Shown here in pieces: positions 54,135 through 61,996 of a stretch of 64,000 bases of DNA (positions are counted from its first letter, which is position 1; every line of letters starts with the position of its first letter). The notes under the pieces are model-generated. The model did no database searches and was not told the origin of the DNA. It worked only from the letters and a program-made list of their open reading frames with translations. This DNA is from Pseudofrankia saprophytica. GTDB lineage: Bacteria > Actinomycetota > Actinomycetes > Frankiales > Frankiaceae. The DNA is taken from assembly GCF_000235425.2 (NCBI RefSeq), contig NZ_KI912266.1:7831130-7895129 (forward strand), given 5' to 3'. The translations under genes and the position numbers were made by a program.

Positions 54135-54671
54135 TCAGAAGTTGATGACTCCTCGTTGGTAGATGAAGTCGATCGAGGCGAACTGCTCTCCGAGCCGTTT
54201 CAGGGACTGGTCCACGAGCACGATGGTCACCGAGTGGTATTCGCGGTTGTCGCCGATCGGGTTCGCCCGAGGAATGCTGTCCAGGACCAGCGCGGGGCTT
54301 TTCGTGACCCACACCTTCGCCTGTCTGAGGAACTGCTCGCGGGAGCAGGTGGGTAGGTTTCGGCAGGACTCCGGGACGAGCTTCAGCACGTTCTGGCCCG
54401 GCCGGATGGTTGGCTGGTCCAGGAATACCGCGAACTGGTCGCCCGGCCGCGCCAGGTTCCCCGCGGTCCACGTGATCTTCATGGGCAGTTCCGACACCGT
54501 CGACGAGGCGCCCGGGCTGGTGATGCGGATCTGCCCGGCGGTGAAGACCAGACCGGTGACGCGGCAGCCGGTGAGGACACCGGCCGCCACGACCAGCGCG
54601 AGAGCCAGGGCGGAAGCCCTGATGCGCGACCGCGCGTTCCGGTGGATATCTGTCTGCTGTCGTGCCGTCAT
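54135..54671 (-). CDS. Lipoprotein of unknown function (SREQF family, paralogue of 44-45 kb relic)
   Basis: 178 residues. Basic N-terminus, hydrophobic stretch and lipobox VLTGC near residue 40. Then RPGDQFAVFLDQPTIRPGQ, ESCRNLPTCSREQFLRQAK and a C-terminal NREYHSVTIVLVD. The N-terminal 100 residues match the decayed gene at 44042-45003. No known domain is recognised. It lies 84 bases downstream of the ABC transporter operon and may be part of it. The ATG at 54671 is chosen; the frame is open up to 54755. Confidence 0.7.
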   Translation of the reverse strand: MTARQQTDIHRNARSRIRASALALALVVAAGVLTGCRVTGLVFTAGQIRITSPGASSTVSELPMKITWTAGNLARPGDQFAVFLDQPTIRPGQNVLKLVPESCRNLPTCSREQFLRQAKVWVTKSPALVLDSIPRANPIGDNREYHSVTIVLVDQSLKRLGEQFASIDFIYQRGVINF

Positions 54672-54755
54672 GCCGTCGCACTCCCGCGCCTGGAGGTCGT
54701 GTCGCGCTGCGTCGCCGTCGGGCGGATCCGCCCTTGCGTCGGGTTTCGTGTTCAT

Positions 54756-57623
54756 CTAGACGGTCGGGGCGATCGCCGTGGAGGGCTGCTCGGAGGCGGT
54801 CTCGACCGCGGCCGGTCGGGGTACCGACGACGAACGGTGGAGCACGGTCGCGCTGGCCCCGAGATAGGCGTCTATCACGAGCGGATCGGCTTGGACCTCG
54901 TCCGGTGATCCGTCCGCGATCACCGTTCCGACATCCATGACGACGACCCGGTCAGCCATGCCCATGATGAGCGGGATGTCGTGCTCGATGACCAGCATGG
55001 TCAGGTCTAGTTCGTCCTTGAGCCGGCGAAGGAGGACGCCGAGCGCTTCGGTCTCGCGCTGGGCGACGCCGGAGGACGGCTCGTCCAACAGCAGCAGCGT
55101 CGGCGCCAGGGCGATCATGCAGGCCAGCTCGGTGATCCGCCGAGTGCCGGTCGACAGTTCCTGGATCTGCTTGGCCCGGTAGGACCCGAGCCCCATGATG
55201 TCCACCAGGTCGCTCGCTCGTCGGGCCTTCTCCTTTTCCGTCCCGGGCAGGCCGAGGACCGAGAGCGAGAAGCTGGTGGCCAGGCGCGGCTCGAACGCGA
55301 GTCGTACCGTCTCGGCGACGGTGAGCGTCGGGAACAGGGCGGCGTCCTGGAAGGAGCGGATGAGTCCCAGCCTGCCCCGCCGCTCGGGGCTTAGCGAGGA
55401 CACGTCGTCGCCGTTGAAGTGGACCTGGCCCTGGTTCGGGCGGGTGAATCCGCTGATCAGCTCGAAGGTGGTCGTCTTGCCGGCACCGTTGGGGCCGATG
55501 AGGCCGACCACCTCTCCCTGGTGGACCGAGAGCGAGACGTCCCGCACGGCGGCGATGCCGCCGAAGCTCTTCCGTAGGCCGCGGACGTCCAGCAGCGCGG
55601 TGTGCGGCCTGGCCGGGGCCTGGCGAGGTTCCACGACCACGGCGAGTCTGCCGGCGCGCGCGCTCTCGGAGAGGATCGGCTTCTCGGTGTCGATGTCGAG
55701 GCCGTGGCGGGCCGCGGCCCACCGGACGTAGCGCGTTCGCAGCGGTTCGAGTCCCTGCGCGATGCCGCCCGGAAGGTAGAGGATGAGGATCAGCCAGCCG
55801 AGGTCGGTCGCGGCGATGCCCGCCGCGTCCAACGGGAGGAAGCGCGGCAGGCCGATGACGTAGAACGCGCCGATCAGCGGTCCGATCAGGAGTCCGACTC
55901 CACCAATGACCGTCATGGCGACGGTATCGATGCTCGCCTGCACCGAGAACGTGGACGCGTCGACGCTGCTCAGCAGGTGTCCGTAGATGGCACCGCCGAA
56001 GCCGGCGATGAATCCGGCCAGCGCGAACCCCTGGATCTTGAGCCGGGTGACCCGCACGGTGAAGGCGCGCGCGTTGCTCTCGTTGTCCCTGACCGCGAGC
56101 AGAGCCCGTCCGAAGGCCAGGCGGCGGACGTTCCAGGCGATCAGCAGCACGATGAGGAAGGCCGCGAGCGCCACGTAGTAGTAGGACCGGCCCGTGTCGA
56201 GGGCCTTCCCGAACACGGCGGGGCGCTCTGGTCGCGTCCCGCCGCCGAGCGCCCAGTTCTGTTCCAGTCCCCAGCCGTTTGCCATGAGGGCGAAGCCGAG
56301 TGTGGTGACGGTCAGCATGAGGCCCTTGAGCCGGAGCGCGGGAATCCCGATGGCCAGGGATATCGCGGCTCCGCCGAGGGCGGCGATGATCAGGGCCAGG
56401 GGGAAGGGCACGCTCGAGTCGAGGTGGAATGACACGACGGCGCCGACGCCGGCCACCGCGAACTGGCCCAGGCTTAGCTGGCCGCTCAGTCCCGTTCCGA
56501 TGCCGACCGACACGCCCACGATGGCATACGCGATCACCGTCGAGAGGGAGACCGCGCTCGCGTTCGACACCAGCAGGGGGAGGAGCAGCGCCACCACCAG
56601 GCCAATCCCGGTGAGTCCCCAGCGGAAGCCTCTGACCTCGGGCAGCCGGGCGACCCTGGCCGGAAGTGGCTTCCAGGACGCGACCGAAGCCCAGCTGCCC
56701 TTTTCCTCTGCCCGTCCGCGCGCGCTTCGCTGGCTCAGGAGGACGACGAGGATCAGGACGTAGAACACCAGGTCGGGCAGGCCGTCGGAGTTGGGGTAGT
56801 TGAACAGGACGACCTGCTGCACGACTCCGATGAGGACGCCGGCGCCGAAGGCGATCGGCAGGCTGTACATCCGGGCGATGACGCCGGCGGTGAGCGCCCG
56901 CAGCAGCAGCGGCGGCCCGAAATCAGTGGACGAGGAGAATCCGGAGGCGGGAATCACCAGCAGCGCGGTCAGCGCGGACAGGACACCGGCCATGACCCAG
57001 GACAGGCTGGACATGTTCTGGGTCGAGATACCGGCCAGCCTGGCCGATTCCGGGTTCGCGGACGAGCATCGGATAGCGAGCCCGAAGCGGCTGTAACGCA
57101 GGAAGAGGGTGAGCGCCGCCACCGTCGCGGGACCGAGGATGAGCATGGCCGTGTAGGCCTCGTCGATACGCAGGTCGCCCAGGTTGATCACCGGCATTCC
57201 GGGAGGGCTTGGCAGGGTCACCCCGCTGAAGGCGCTGGAGTCCACCACCGAGGCGACCTCGGTCAGGAACGCGCCGACGCCCAGTGTCGCGACGATGCTC
57301 ATGACCGGAGTGGTGTTCCGTAGACGGCGTATGACCACGAGCTCGGTTGCCCCCGCGGCCAGGCCGCCGGCCGCCAGTCCAGGGATCAGCGCCACATAGT
57401 AGGGCACATGGTATTTGTGGGTGAGCAGGCTCAGGACCGCGACGCCGAAGGCACCCATCTGGCCGTGCGCGAAGTTGATGATGCGGCTCGTCCGGTAGAT
57501 GAGGACCAGGCCCACGGCCAGGAGGCCGAACGTCAGTCCGGAGAGCATGCCGAGCACGACAGCCGACAGCGGCAGGTGGAACCCGTGGACCGCTACGTCC
57601 GGCAGTGCAGAGATCGATGTCAT
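54756..57623 (-). CDS. LivH-LivM-LivG fusion (branched-chain-type ABC transporter)
   Basis: 955 residues joining three normally separate Liv proteins. LivH-type permease (about 1-310) has TSRIINFAHGQMGAFGVAVL. LivM-type permease (about 340-640) has AVRDNESNARAFTVRVTRLK. LivG-type ATPase (about 680-925) has Walker A GPNGAGKTTTF, Q-loop LIRSFQD, signature LSTGTRR, Walker B LLLLDEPSSG and H-loop VIEHDI. The signature deviates from LSGGQ. With the MFS-LivF fusion and binding protein it forms a complete uptake system. The start overlaps the MFS-LivF stop by four bases. Confidence 0.93.
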   Translation of the reverse strand: MTSISALPDVAVHGFHLPLSAVVLGMLSGLTFGLLAVGLVLIYRTSRIINFAHGQMGAFGVAVLSLLTHKYHVPYYVALIPGLAAGGLAAGATELVVIRRLRNTTPVMSIVATLGVGAFLTEVASVVDSSAFSGVTLPSPPGMPVINLGDLRIDEAYTAMLILGPATVAALTLFLRYSRFGLAIRCSSANPESARLAGISTQNMSSLSWVMAGVLSALTALLVIPASGFSSSTDFGPPLLLRALTAGVIARMYSLPIAFGAGVLIGVVQQVVLFNYPNSDGLPDLVFYVLILVVLLSQRSARGRAEEKGSWASVASWKPLPARVARLPEVRGFRWGLTGIGLVVALLLPLLVSNASAVSLSTVIAYAIVGVSVGIGTGLSGQLSLGQFAVAGVGAVVSFHLDSSVPFPLALIIAALGGAAISLAIGIPALRLKGLMLTVTTLGFALMANGWGLEQNWALGGGTRPERPAVFGKALDTGRSYYYVALAAFLIVLLIAWNVRRLAFGRALLAVRDNESNARAFTVRVTRLKIQGFALAGFIAGFGGAIYGHLLSSVDASTFSVQASIDTVAMTVIGGVGLLIGPLIGAFYVIGLPRFLPLDAAGIAATDLGWLILILYLPGGIAQGLEPLRTRYVRWAAARHGLDIDTEKPILSESARAGRLAVVVEPRQAPARPHTALLDVRGLRKSFGGIAAVRDVSLSVHQGEVVGLIGPNGAGKTTTFELISGFTRPNQGQVHFNGDDVSSLSPERRGRLGLIRSFQDAALFPTLTVAETVRLAFEPRLATSFSLSVLGLPGTEKEKARRASDLVDIMGLGSYRAKQIQELSTGTRRITELACMIALAPTLLLLDEPSSGVAQRETEALGVLLRRLKDELDLTMLVIEHDIPLIMGMADRVVVMDVGTVIADGSPDEVQADPLVIDAYLGASATVLHRSSSVPRPAAVETASEQPSTAIAPTV

Positions 57624-59899
57624 GCGCCGTTCCCGCCTTGAGAGGCTGCTCCGAGGAACACCGCGCGGAGCAGGTCGTCACGGGCCAGCAGATCCGCCGA
57701 GGACCCGTCGAACCGGACCTGGCCCTTCTCCATGAAGTACGCGTGGTCCACGACACTCAGCGCGAGTGAGATGGACTGCTCGACCAGCACTACCGCGGTG
57801 CCTGCCGCATTGATCTGGCGAACCATGTCCAGGAGCCGGTCGACGACGATCGGCGCCAGCCCGAGCGACAGCTCGTCGATCAGCAGCAGCTGTGGTTTCA
57901 GGATGAAAGCCTTCGAGAGTGCCAGCATCTGTTGCTCGCCGCCGGACAGCGTCAGCGCCGGCTGGTTACGTCGCTCAGCCAGCCTCGGGAACATCTCGAA
58001 ACATTCGTCGATGGCCGCGTCGAGGCGTTTCCTGTCCCGGCCCAGGCTGAAACCCAGACCTCGCAGGTTTTCGGCCACGGTCAGCGGGCCGAATACGGCC
58101 CGGCCGCCCGGTATCTGGGTGATCCCACGGCTGACCCGCTTCTCGGCGTCGACATAGGTGATGTCGTGGCCTCGTAGTCGCACGGAGCCGGCGCTGGGCA
58201 TTCCGAGGCCGGAGATCACCTTCAGCAGGCTCGACTTCCCCGCGCCGTTGACGCCGAGCAGGGCGAGCATCTCGCCGTCGCGCACGGTGAAGTCGACCGC
58301 GAAGAGCACCTGGAGCTGGTCGTACGAGAAGTCGATCCCGCGGCACGCGAGCAGGGGTGCTTTCTGCCGGCCGTTGAGGGCCAGATCGCGAACCCCCTCG
58401 TCCTCGAGGATCTCGCCGACGACCGAGTCCAGGTCTCCGGTCACGCTCTTCGCGCTGCGTCCCAGCAGGGCGGCGGCGCCCAGCGCGGGCACGACCAGCG
58501 CGGCGATCGCCGCGGCGGCCGAGTATCGGGACTCGATGTCGCCGAGGAGGATGGTGCCGCCCTCACCGCCGACCAGCCCGAAGTAGATCGCCCCCAGCGA
58601 CACGGCGATCGACCTGGCCCGTGGCCGGACGATCGACATCATGACCAGGCTCAGCGCCGCGACGGCGACGGCCTCGGAGGCGAACACGATGGAGAAGCCG
58701 GCGAGGCTCACCCAAAGGACGGGGATCACGGCGAGGACGAGGCCGCCCGCGAGGAACACCAGCGCCCAGGCGACCATCCTGACCAACCGGGCTGGTTCCC
58801 GCTGCCAGATCTTCTCTCCTCGACGCGCGTAGTACCACAGCGCTGGCAGCGCCAGAAGCCAGCTCGCGGCGAAGAAGGTCGCGCGCTGGGAGGTCGTCAG
58901 GCTGAACTGTTCCTTCAGCCAGAACCCCTGGTAGGTGACGACCGGGTTGACCGCCACCCCCAGCACGGCCCACACCGACAGCAGCCTCCGCACGGTGCGG
59001 ATCGTCCACACCCGCCGCAGCGCCTCCCAGAACGTCAGCTCGGTGGCGTCCTCCCGACCCGACTGCGGCCCGGACCGGTCGGCCCGCATCAAAGTGGCCA
59101 CCTGGTCGGAGTCGTGGCGTCCGTAGCCGGGCTCGCGAAGGCGCAGGCCAACGAGTGATGCCGCGAGGAAGACGACGCCGGCCACCAACAGGACGCCGCG
59201 CCAGGACAGCCCCACCGGTCCGGCCAGGATCGCGACCAGGGCCGGGCCGAGAATCGCGCCGATGACGCCGGCGCCGCGGTGGAAGCTCAGCGCCCGCAAC
59301 CGCACCGCGGGCGGATACGCATCCATGATCATCGGACGGTGGGCGGAGTAGACCACCGCGGCCCCGGCCCCCGAGCTGCCGATCACGGCCGTCATCGCAG
59401 GCACCCACGTCACGACGCTGCCCAGTACCAGCGACGGGCCATACTGGAATCCCAGGTTCTTGGAGATCATGATGCGCTGGCTGCGCTTGTAGAAGATCGC
59501 CGCGAACTGCAGGGCCGTCAGCCCGACGAAGGTCTGGCGCTGGGTCGCCAGCATGGCGTAGGTGCTGGCGTCGACGCCCAGCGAGCTGCTGATGTCGGGG
59601 CCGAGCGCGGTGACCAGGTACGCCGTCGCCTCGTCGAGCGCCGCGAACAGGCTCAGCGCGATCAGCAGATACCAGCCGGCACCTGAAGCGGTGATGTCGG
59701 CTCCCAGGGGCCGGACCCGCCCGGCCTCACCGCTGGCTCCGGCGATGAGTAGACGTCTTCCCTCGGCTCGCCGTTGGTGCACCTGAGCGATGACGCCCGA
59801 CATGACGTCGGGCGTGTCGCCGTCCGGTGCCGAGTCCGCGGCGGCGGTGGCGTGCTCGGTGTGGGCCGCGCTCACGACGCCTGCGTCGCCCGTCATCAT
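57620..59899 (-). CDS. MFS-like transporter fused to LivF-type ABC ATPase
   Basis: 759 residues. Residues 60-500 hold about twelve membrane helices in MFS style (LSLFAALDEATAYLVTALG, SLGVDASTYAML and others). The C-terminal 240 residues are a LivF ATPase: Walker A LLGVNGAGKSSLLKVI, signature LSGGEQQMLALS, Walker B LLLIDELSLGLAP and VLVEQSISLAL. The MFS half is not a normal ABC partner. Start ATG at 59899 has GGAG seven bases upstream; a start at 60154 would overlap the binding protein and seems less likely. It may join secondary transport or anchoring to LivF function. Confidence 0.88.
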   Translation of the reverse strand: MMTGDAGVVSAAHTEHATAAADSAPDGDTPDVMSGVIAQVHQRRAEGRRLLIAGASGEAGRVRPLGADITASGAGWYLLIALSLFAALDEATAYLVTALGPDISSSLGVDASTYAMLATQRQTFVGLTALQFAAIFYKRSQRIMISKNLGFQYGPSLVLGSVVTWVPAMTAVIGSSGAGAAVVYSAHRPMIMDAYPPAVRLRALSFHRGAGVIGAILGPALVAILAGPVGLSWRGVLLVAGVVFLAASLVGLRLREPGYGRHDSDQVATLMRADRSGPQSGREDATELTFWEALRRVWTIRTVRRLLSVWAVLGVAVNPVVTYQGFWLKEQFSLTTSQRATFFAASWLLALPALWYYARRGEKIWQREPARLVRMVAWALVFLAGGLVLAVIPVLWVSLAGFSIVFASEAVAVAALSLVMMSIVRPRARSIAVSLGAIYFGLVGGEGGTILLGDIESRYSAAAAIAALVVPALGAAALLGRSAKSVTGDLDSVVGEILEDEGVRDLALNGRQKAPLLACRGIDFSYDQLQVLFAVDFTVRDGEMLALLGVNGAGKSSLLKVISGLGMPSAGSVRLRGHDITYVDAEKRVSRGITQIPGGRAVFGPLTVAENLRGLGFSLGRDRKRLDAAIDECFEMFPRLAERRNQPALTLSGGEQQMLALSKAFILKPQLLLIDELSLGLAPIVVDRLLDMVRQINAAGTAVVLVEQSISLALSVVDHAYFMEKGQVRFDGSSADLLARDDLLRAVFLGAASQGGNGA

Positions 59900-60113
59900 G
59901 CCCAGGCTCCGCGCGGCGCCGACGGCGCCGGGCGGAAGCCGGCCTTGGCGGTCCAGGACGATGGCACCGGGCCAAGTGGGGCGGTGCCTAAGGACCAGCT
60001 GTTGCTCATTAGATCTCTCCCGGACGCTCTGTCGCTGCTGGGTGTCGCGGGCATCAGCACGGCGGCGGTCGCCAGCCCGGAACGGGCCGGACGACCGCCG
60101 CCGCCCTGCTGTG

Positions 60114-61586
60114 CTAACTGGTTGCCGTGAACGCGCTGGCCGGTAGTGGCCCACCGCTGTACTGGAAGCACGTGCAGCTGGGCGTGTACTTCAGGAGCTT
60201 GGCGACGGTGACGCCGTCGCGGCGGCCGCCGGAGTAGTCGGGCGGTCCGAGCAGCTCCGCGCTCGGGATGCTCTTCGCCTTCCCAAGTCCCGTCATGGCG
60301 TCCTGAGGCGTGAGCTTTCCACCCGCGTTCACCCCTGCCGTGAAGACCAAGAGCTGGTCGCACATGTTCCAGAAGAAATGGGCCTGTGACGGGCTCGCGC
60401 CCGAGGCCTCCATGATCTTGTTGCACAGGGCGCCCGTGGTGTTGATCGGCGGGTTGACCGTGTCGGCTGACGGGTACCAGCCGACCGCCATCGCGTTCGC
60501 GTACCGGACTTCCTGGTCCGGGTCGGTCTTGTTCCCGGCGTACGCCCGCTGCGCGGGCAGCTCATTGGTCGTGAAGCCCAGCTTCGGGAAGTACTTCTGG
60601 GTCGACGCGCCCTGGGTGAACGGCCGCAGCGTGCCGCCCTGGGTATCCAGGAACAGGACGTGGTCGATCCCCTGCTGCTTGAAGCGAAGTACGGCGCTGC
60701 TGATCGCCTGCTGAGTGGGGCCGATGTCGTTGACTCCCGACGTGGGCTTCACCAGCTGCTGGTCGGTGATCGTGAGGCCGTGGCTGGCGAGCGCGGGCTT
60801 CAGCGACTCGTCGATGGCGCGCGTGAACGGATCGGTGTTGTAGCCCACGAGGCCGATCTTGGAGTTCTGCCCGAAGAAGCCGCCCTGGAACAGGCTGTTC
60901 ACCTGGAGAGCCGCCGCCCGGTTGAGGCTGAGTGCGCCCGCGGTGGCGTACAGCGGGTGCTGTTCGAAGTAGGTGTCGTCCGCGGCGAGGCTTCCGCCGG
61001 CGGCGTCAAAGGCGATGACGTTCGCGGACTGCAGGCAGGAGACGATGGTGTCGGTGTGGTTCGGCAGGTCCATCACGGCGAACACGTGATGGTCCTGAGT
61101 GAACTGGGTGCACATCTCCTGCTCAGAGGAGTCGCCCGCGGCCCTGGTCGCGTCGAGCGGGTAGAACACCGGCTGGATCTTGCGGCCTAACAGCCCGCCG
61201 TGGTTGTTCACATAGTCGGCGAGCGCCCGGTAGTAGGCCTTCGTCTCCTCATCTGTGGGTGCCGCCGCGCCACTCGACCCCAGCGAGCCGCCCAGAAGCT
61301 TGGCTAACGCCTGGAGGTTGGAGGGGAAGGGCATGCCGATCTCGATGGGCGCACCCGAGGCCGCCGACGCGGTCCCGCCCGAGCCCGAGGAGGCGTTCCC
61401 GGACGAGCCGCAGGCGGTCATGGTCACCGCGGCTGCCACCGCGATGGCGAGCGCGCCGGCCTGCCGGCCACGCATTCGTCGGGACCTCGGCCTCCGGGTA
61501 CCGCTCCCGACGGGAGACCGGCGGACCGGGCCGCGCCATCGGCCAAGGCGCCTCTTGGCCTCGCCATTGTTGCCCTGATCAGCCAT
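60114..61586 (-). CDS. ABC substrate-binding lipoprotein (LivK-like)
   Basis: 490 residues. Very basic N-terminus, hydrophobic core and lipobox TMTAC near residue 59. Then a type I periplasmic-binding fold: ALADYVNNHGGLLGRKIQPV, FAVMDLPNHTDTIVSCLQSA and KIGLVGYNTDPFTRAIDESL. LivK-like proteins bind amino acids but in actinobacteria also aromatic or acyl compounds, so the ligand is open. ATG at 61586 has GGACGGAG upstream. The promoter with operator lies at 61631-61660. Confidence 0.9.
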   Translation of the reverse strand: MADQGNNGEAKRRLGRWRGPVRRSPVGSGTRRPRSRRMRGRQAGALAIAVAAAVTMTACGSSGNASSGSGGTASAASGAPIEIGMPFPSNLQALAKLLGGSLGSSGAAAPTDEETKAYYRALADYVNNHGGLLGRKIQPVFYPLDATRAAGDSSEQEMCTQFTQDHHVFAVMDLPNHTDTIVSCLQSANVIAFDAAGGSLAADDTYFEQHPLYATAGALSLNRAAALQVNSLFQGGFFGQNSKIGLVGYNTDPFTRAIDESLKPALASHGLTITDQQLVKPTSGVNDIGPTQQAISSAVLRFKQQGIDHVLFLDTQGGTLRPFTQGASTQKYFPKLGFTTNELPAQRAYAGNKTDPDQEVRYANAMAVGWYPSADTVNPPINTTGALCNKIMEASGASPSQAHFFWNMCDQLLVFTAGVNAGGKLTPQDAMTGLGKAKSIPSAELLGPPDYSGGRRDGVTVAKLLKYTPSCTCFQYSGGPLPASAFTATS

Positions 61587-61630
61587 TTCGCTCCGTCCTC
61601 GCGTCGAAGACCTCTGTCAATGTGATGCCG

Positions 61631-61658
61631 GACACTACAAGTGAGAACTCACTCGGTC
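61631..61658 (-). promoter_or_regulatory. Promoter/operator module, ABC operon side
   Basis: The 28-bp sequence is the exact inverse of 61942-61969. On the minus strand TTGACC (-35, 61655-61660) and TAGTGT (-10, 61632-61637) enclose a 17-base spacer holding AGTGAGTTCTCACT, a 6-2-6 inverted repeat. It drives the binding protein, about 45 bases before its start. Confidence 0.8.
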
Positions 61659-61941
61659 AAGAAGCGCCGGAACTCCATGATCGAAACTGCGAGAGGATTC
61701 ATCCGGCGAACGTCGCATCGCAACCGTGGGCACCGGCGGTGTTACAGCAAGTGCCAATGGCCAAGCTAAGAAATCGTCGTGACGCTCTCCGGCGCCAAGT
61801 TACCCGCGAGCACCTCTCGTAACAGTGGGTAGCGATGTGCTGCACCCCTAGCTGGCAGGGGGCGACGTGGTCTACGTCAGTCCTCCCCCGCGCCATCGGG
61901 ATGCGGCTTCGCGGGGTCCATCAGGTGGATGACACCTCCTC

Positions 61942-61969
61942 GACCGAGTGAGTTCTCACTTGTAGTGTC
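61942..61969 (+). promoter_or_regulatory. Promoter/operator module, glycosidase side
   Basis: Identical inverted copy of the 61631-61658 module. TAGTGT (-10, 61963-61968) is preceded by the spacer with AGTGAGTTCTCACT and a weak -35 (TCGACC). About 28 bases before the GH3 start. The twin sites imply one regulator for both transcripts. Confidence 0.8.
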
Positions 61970-61996
61970 GGGTGTCGTGGACAGATCGGGCAAGCC

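Larger units (their letters stand above)
61587..61996. other. Divergent promoter region (410 bp)
   Basis: Contains the two operator modules (61631-61658 and 61942-61969). The middle 280 bases hold no recognisable gene or structure. Confidence 0.6.
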
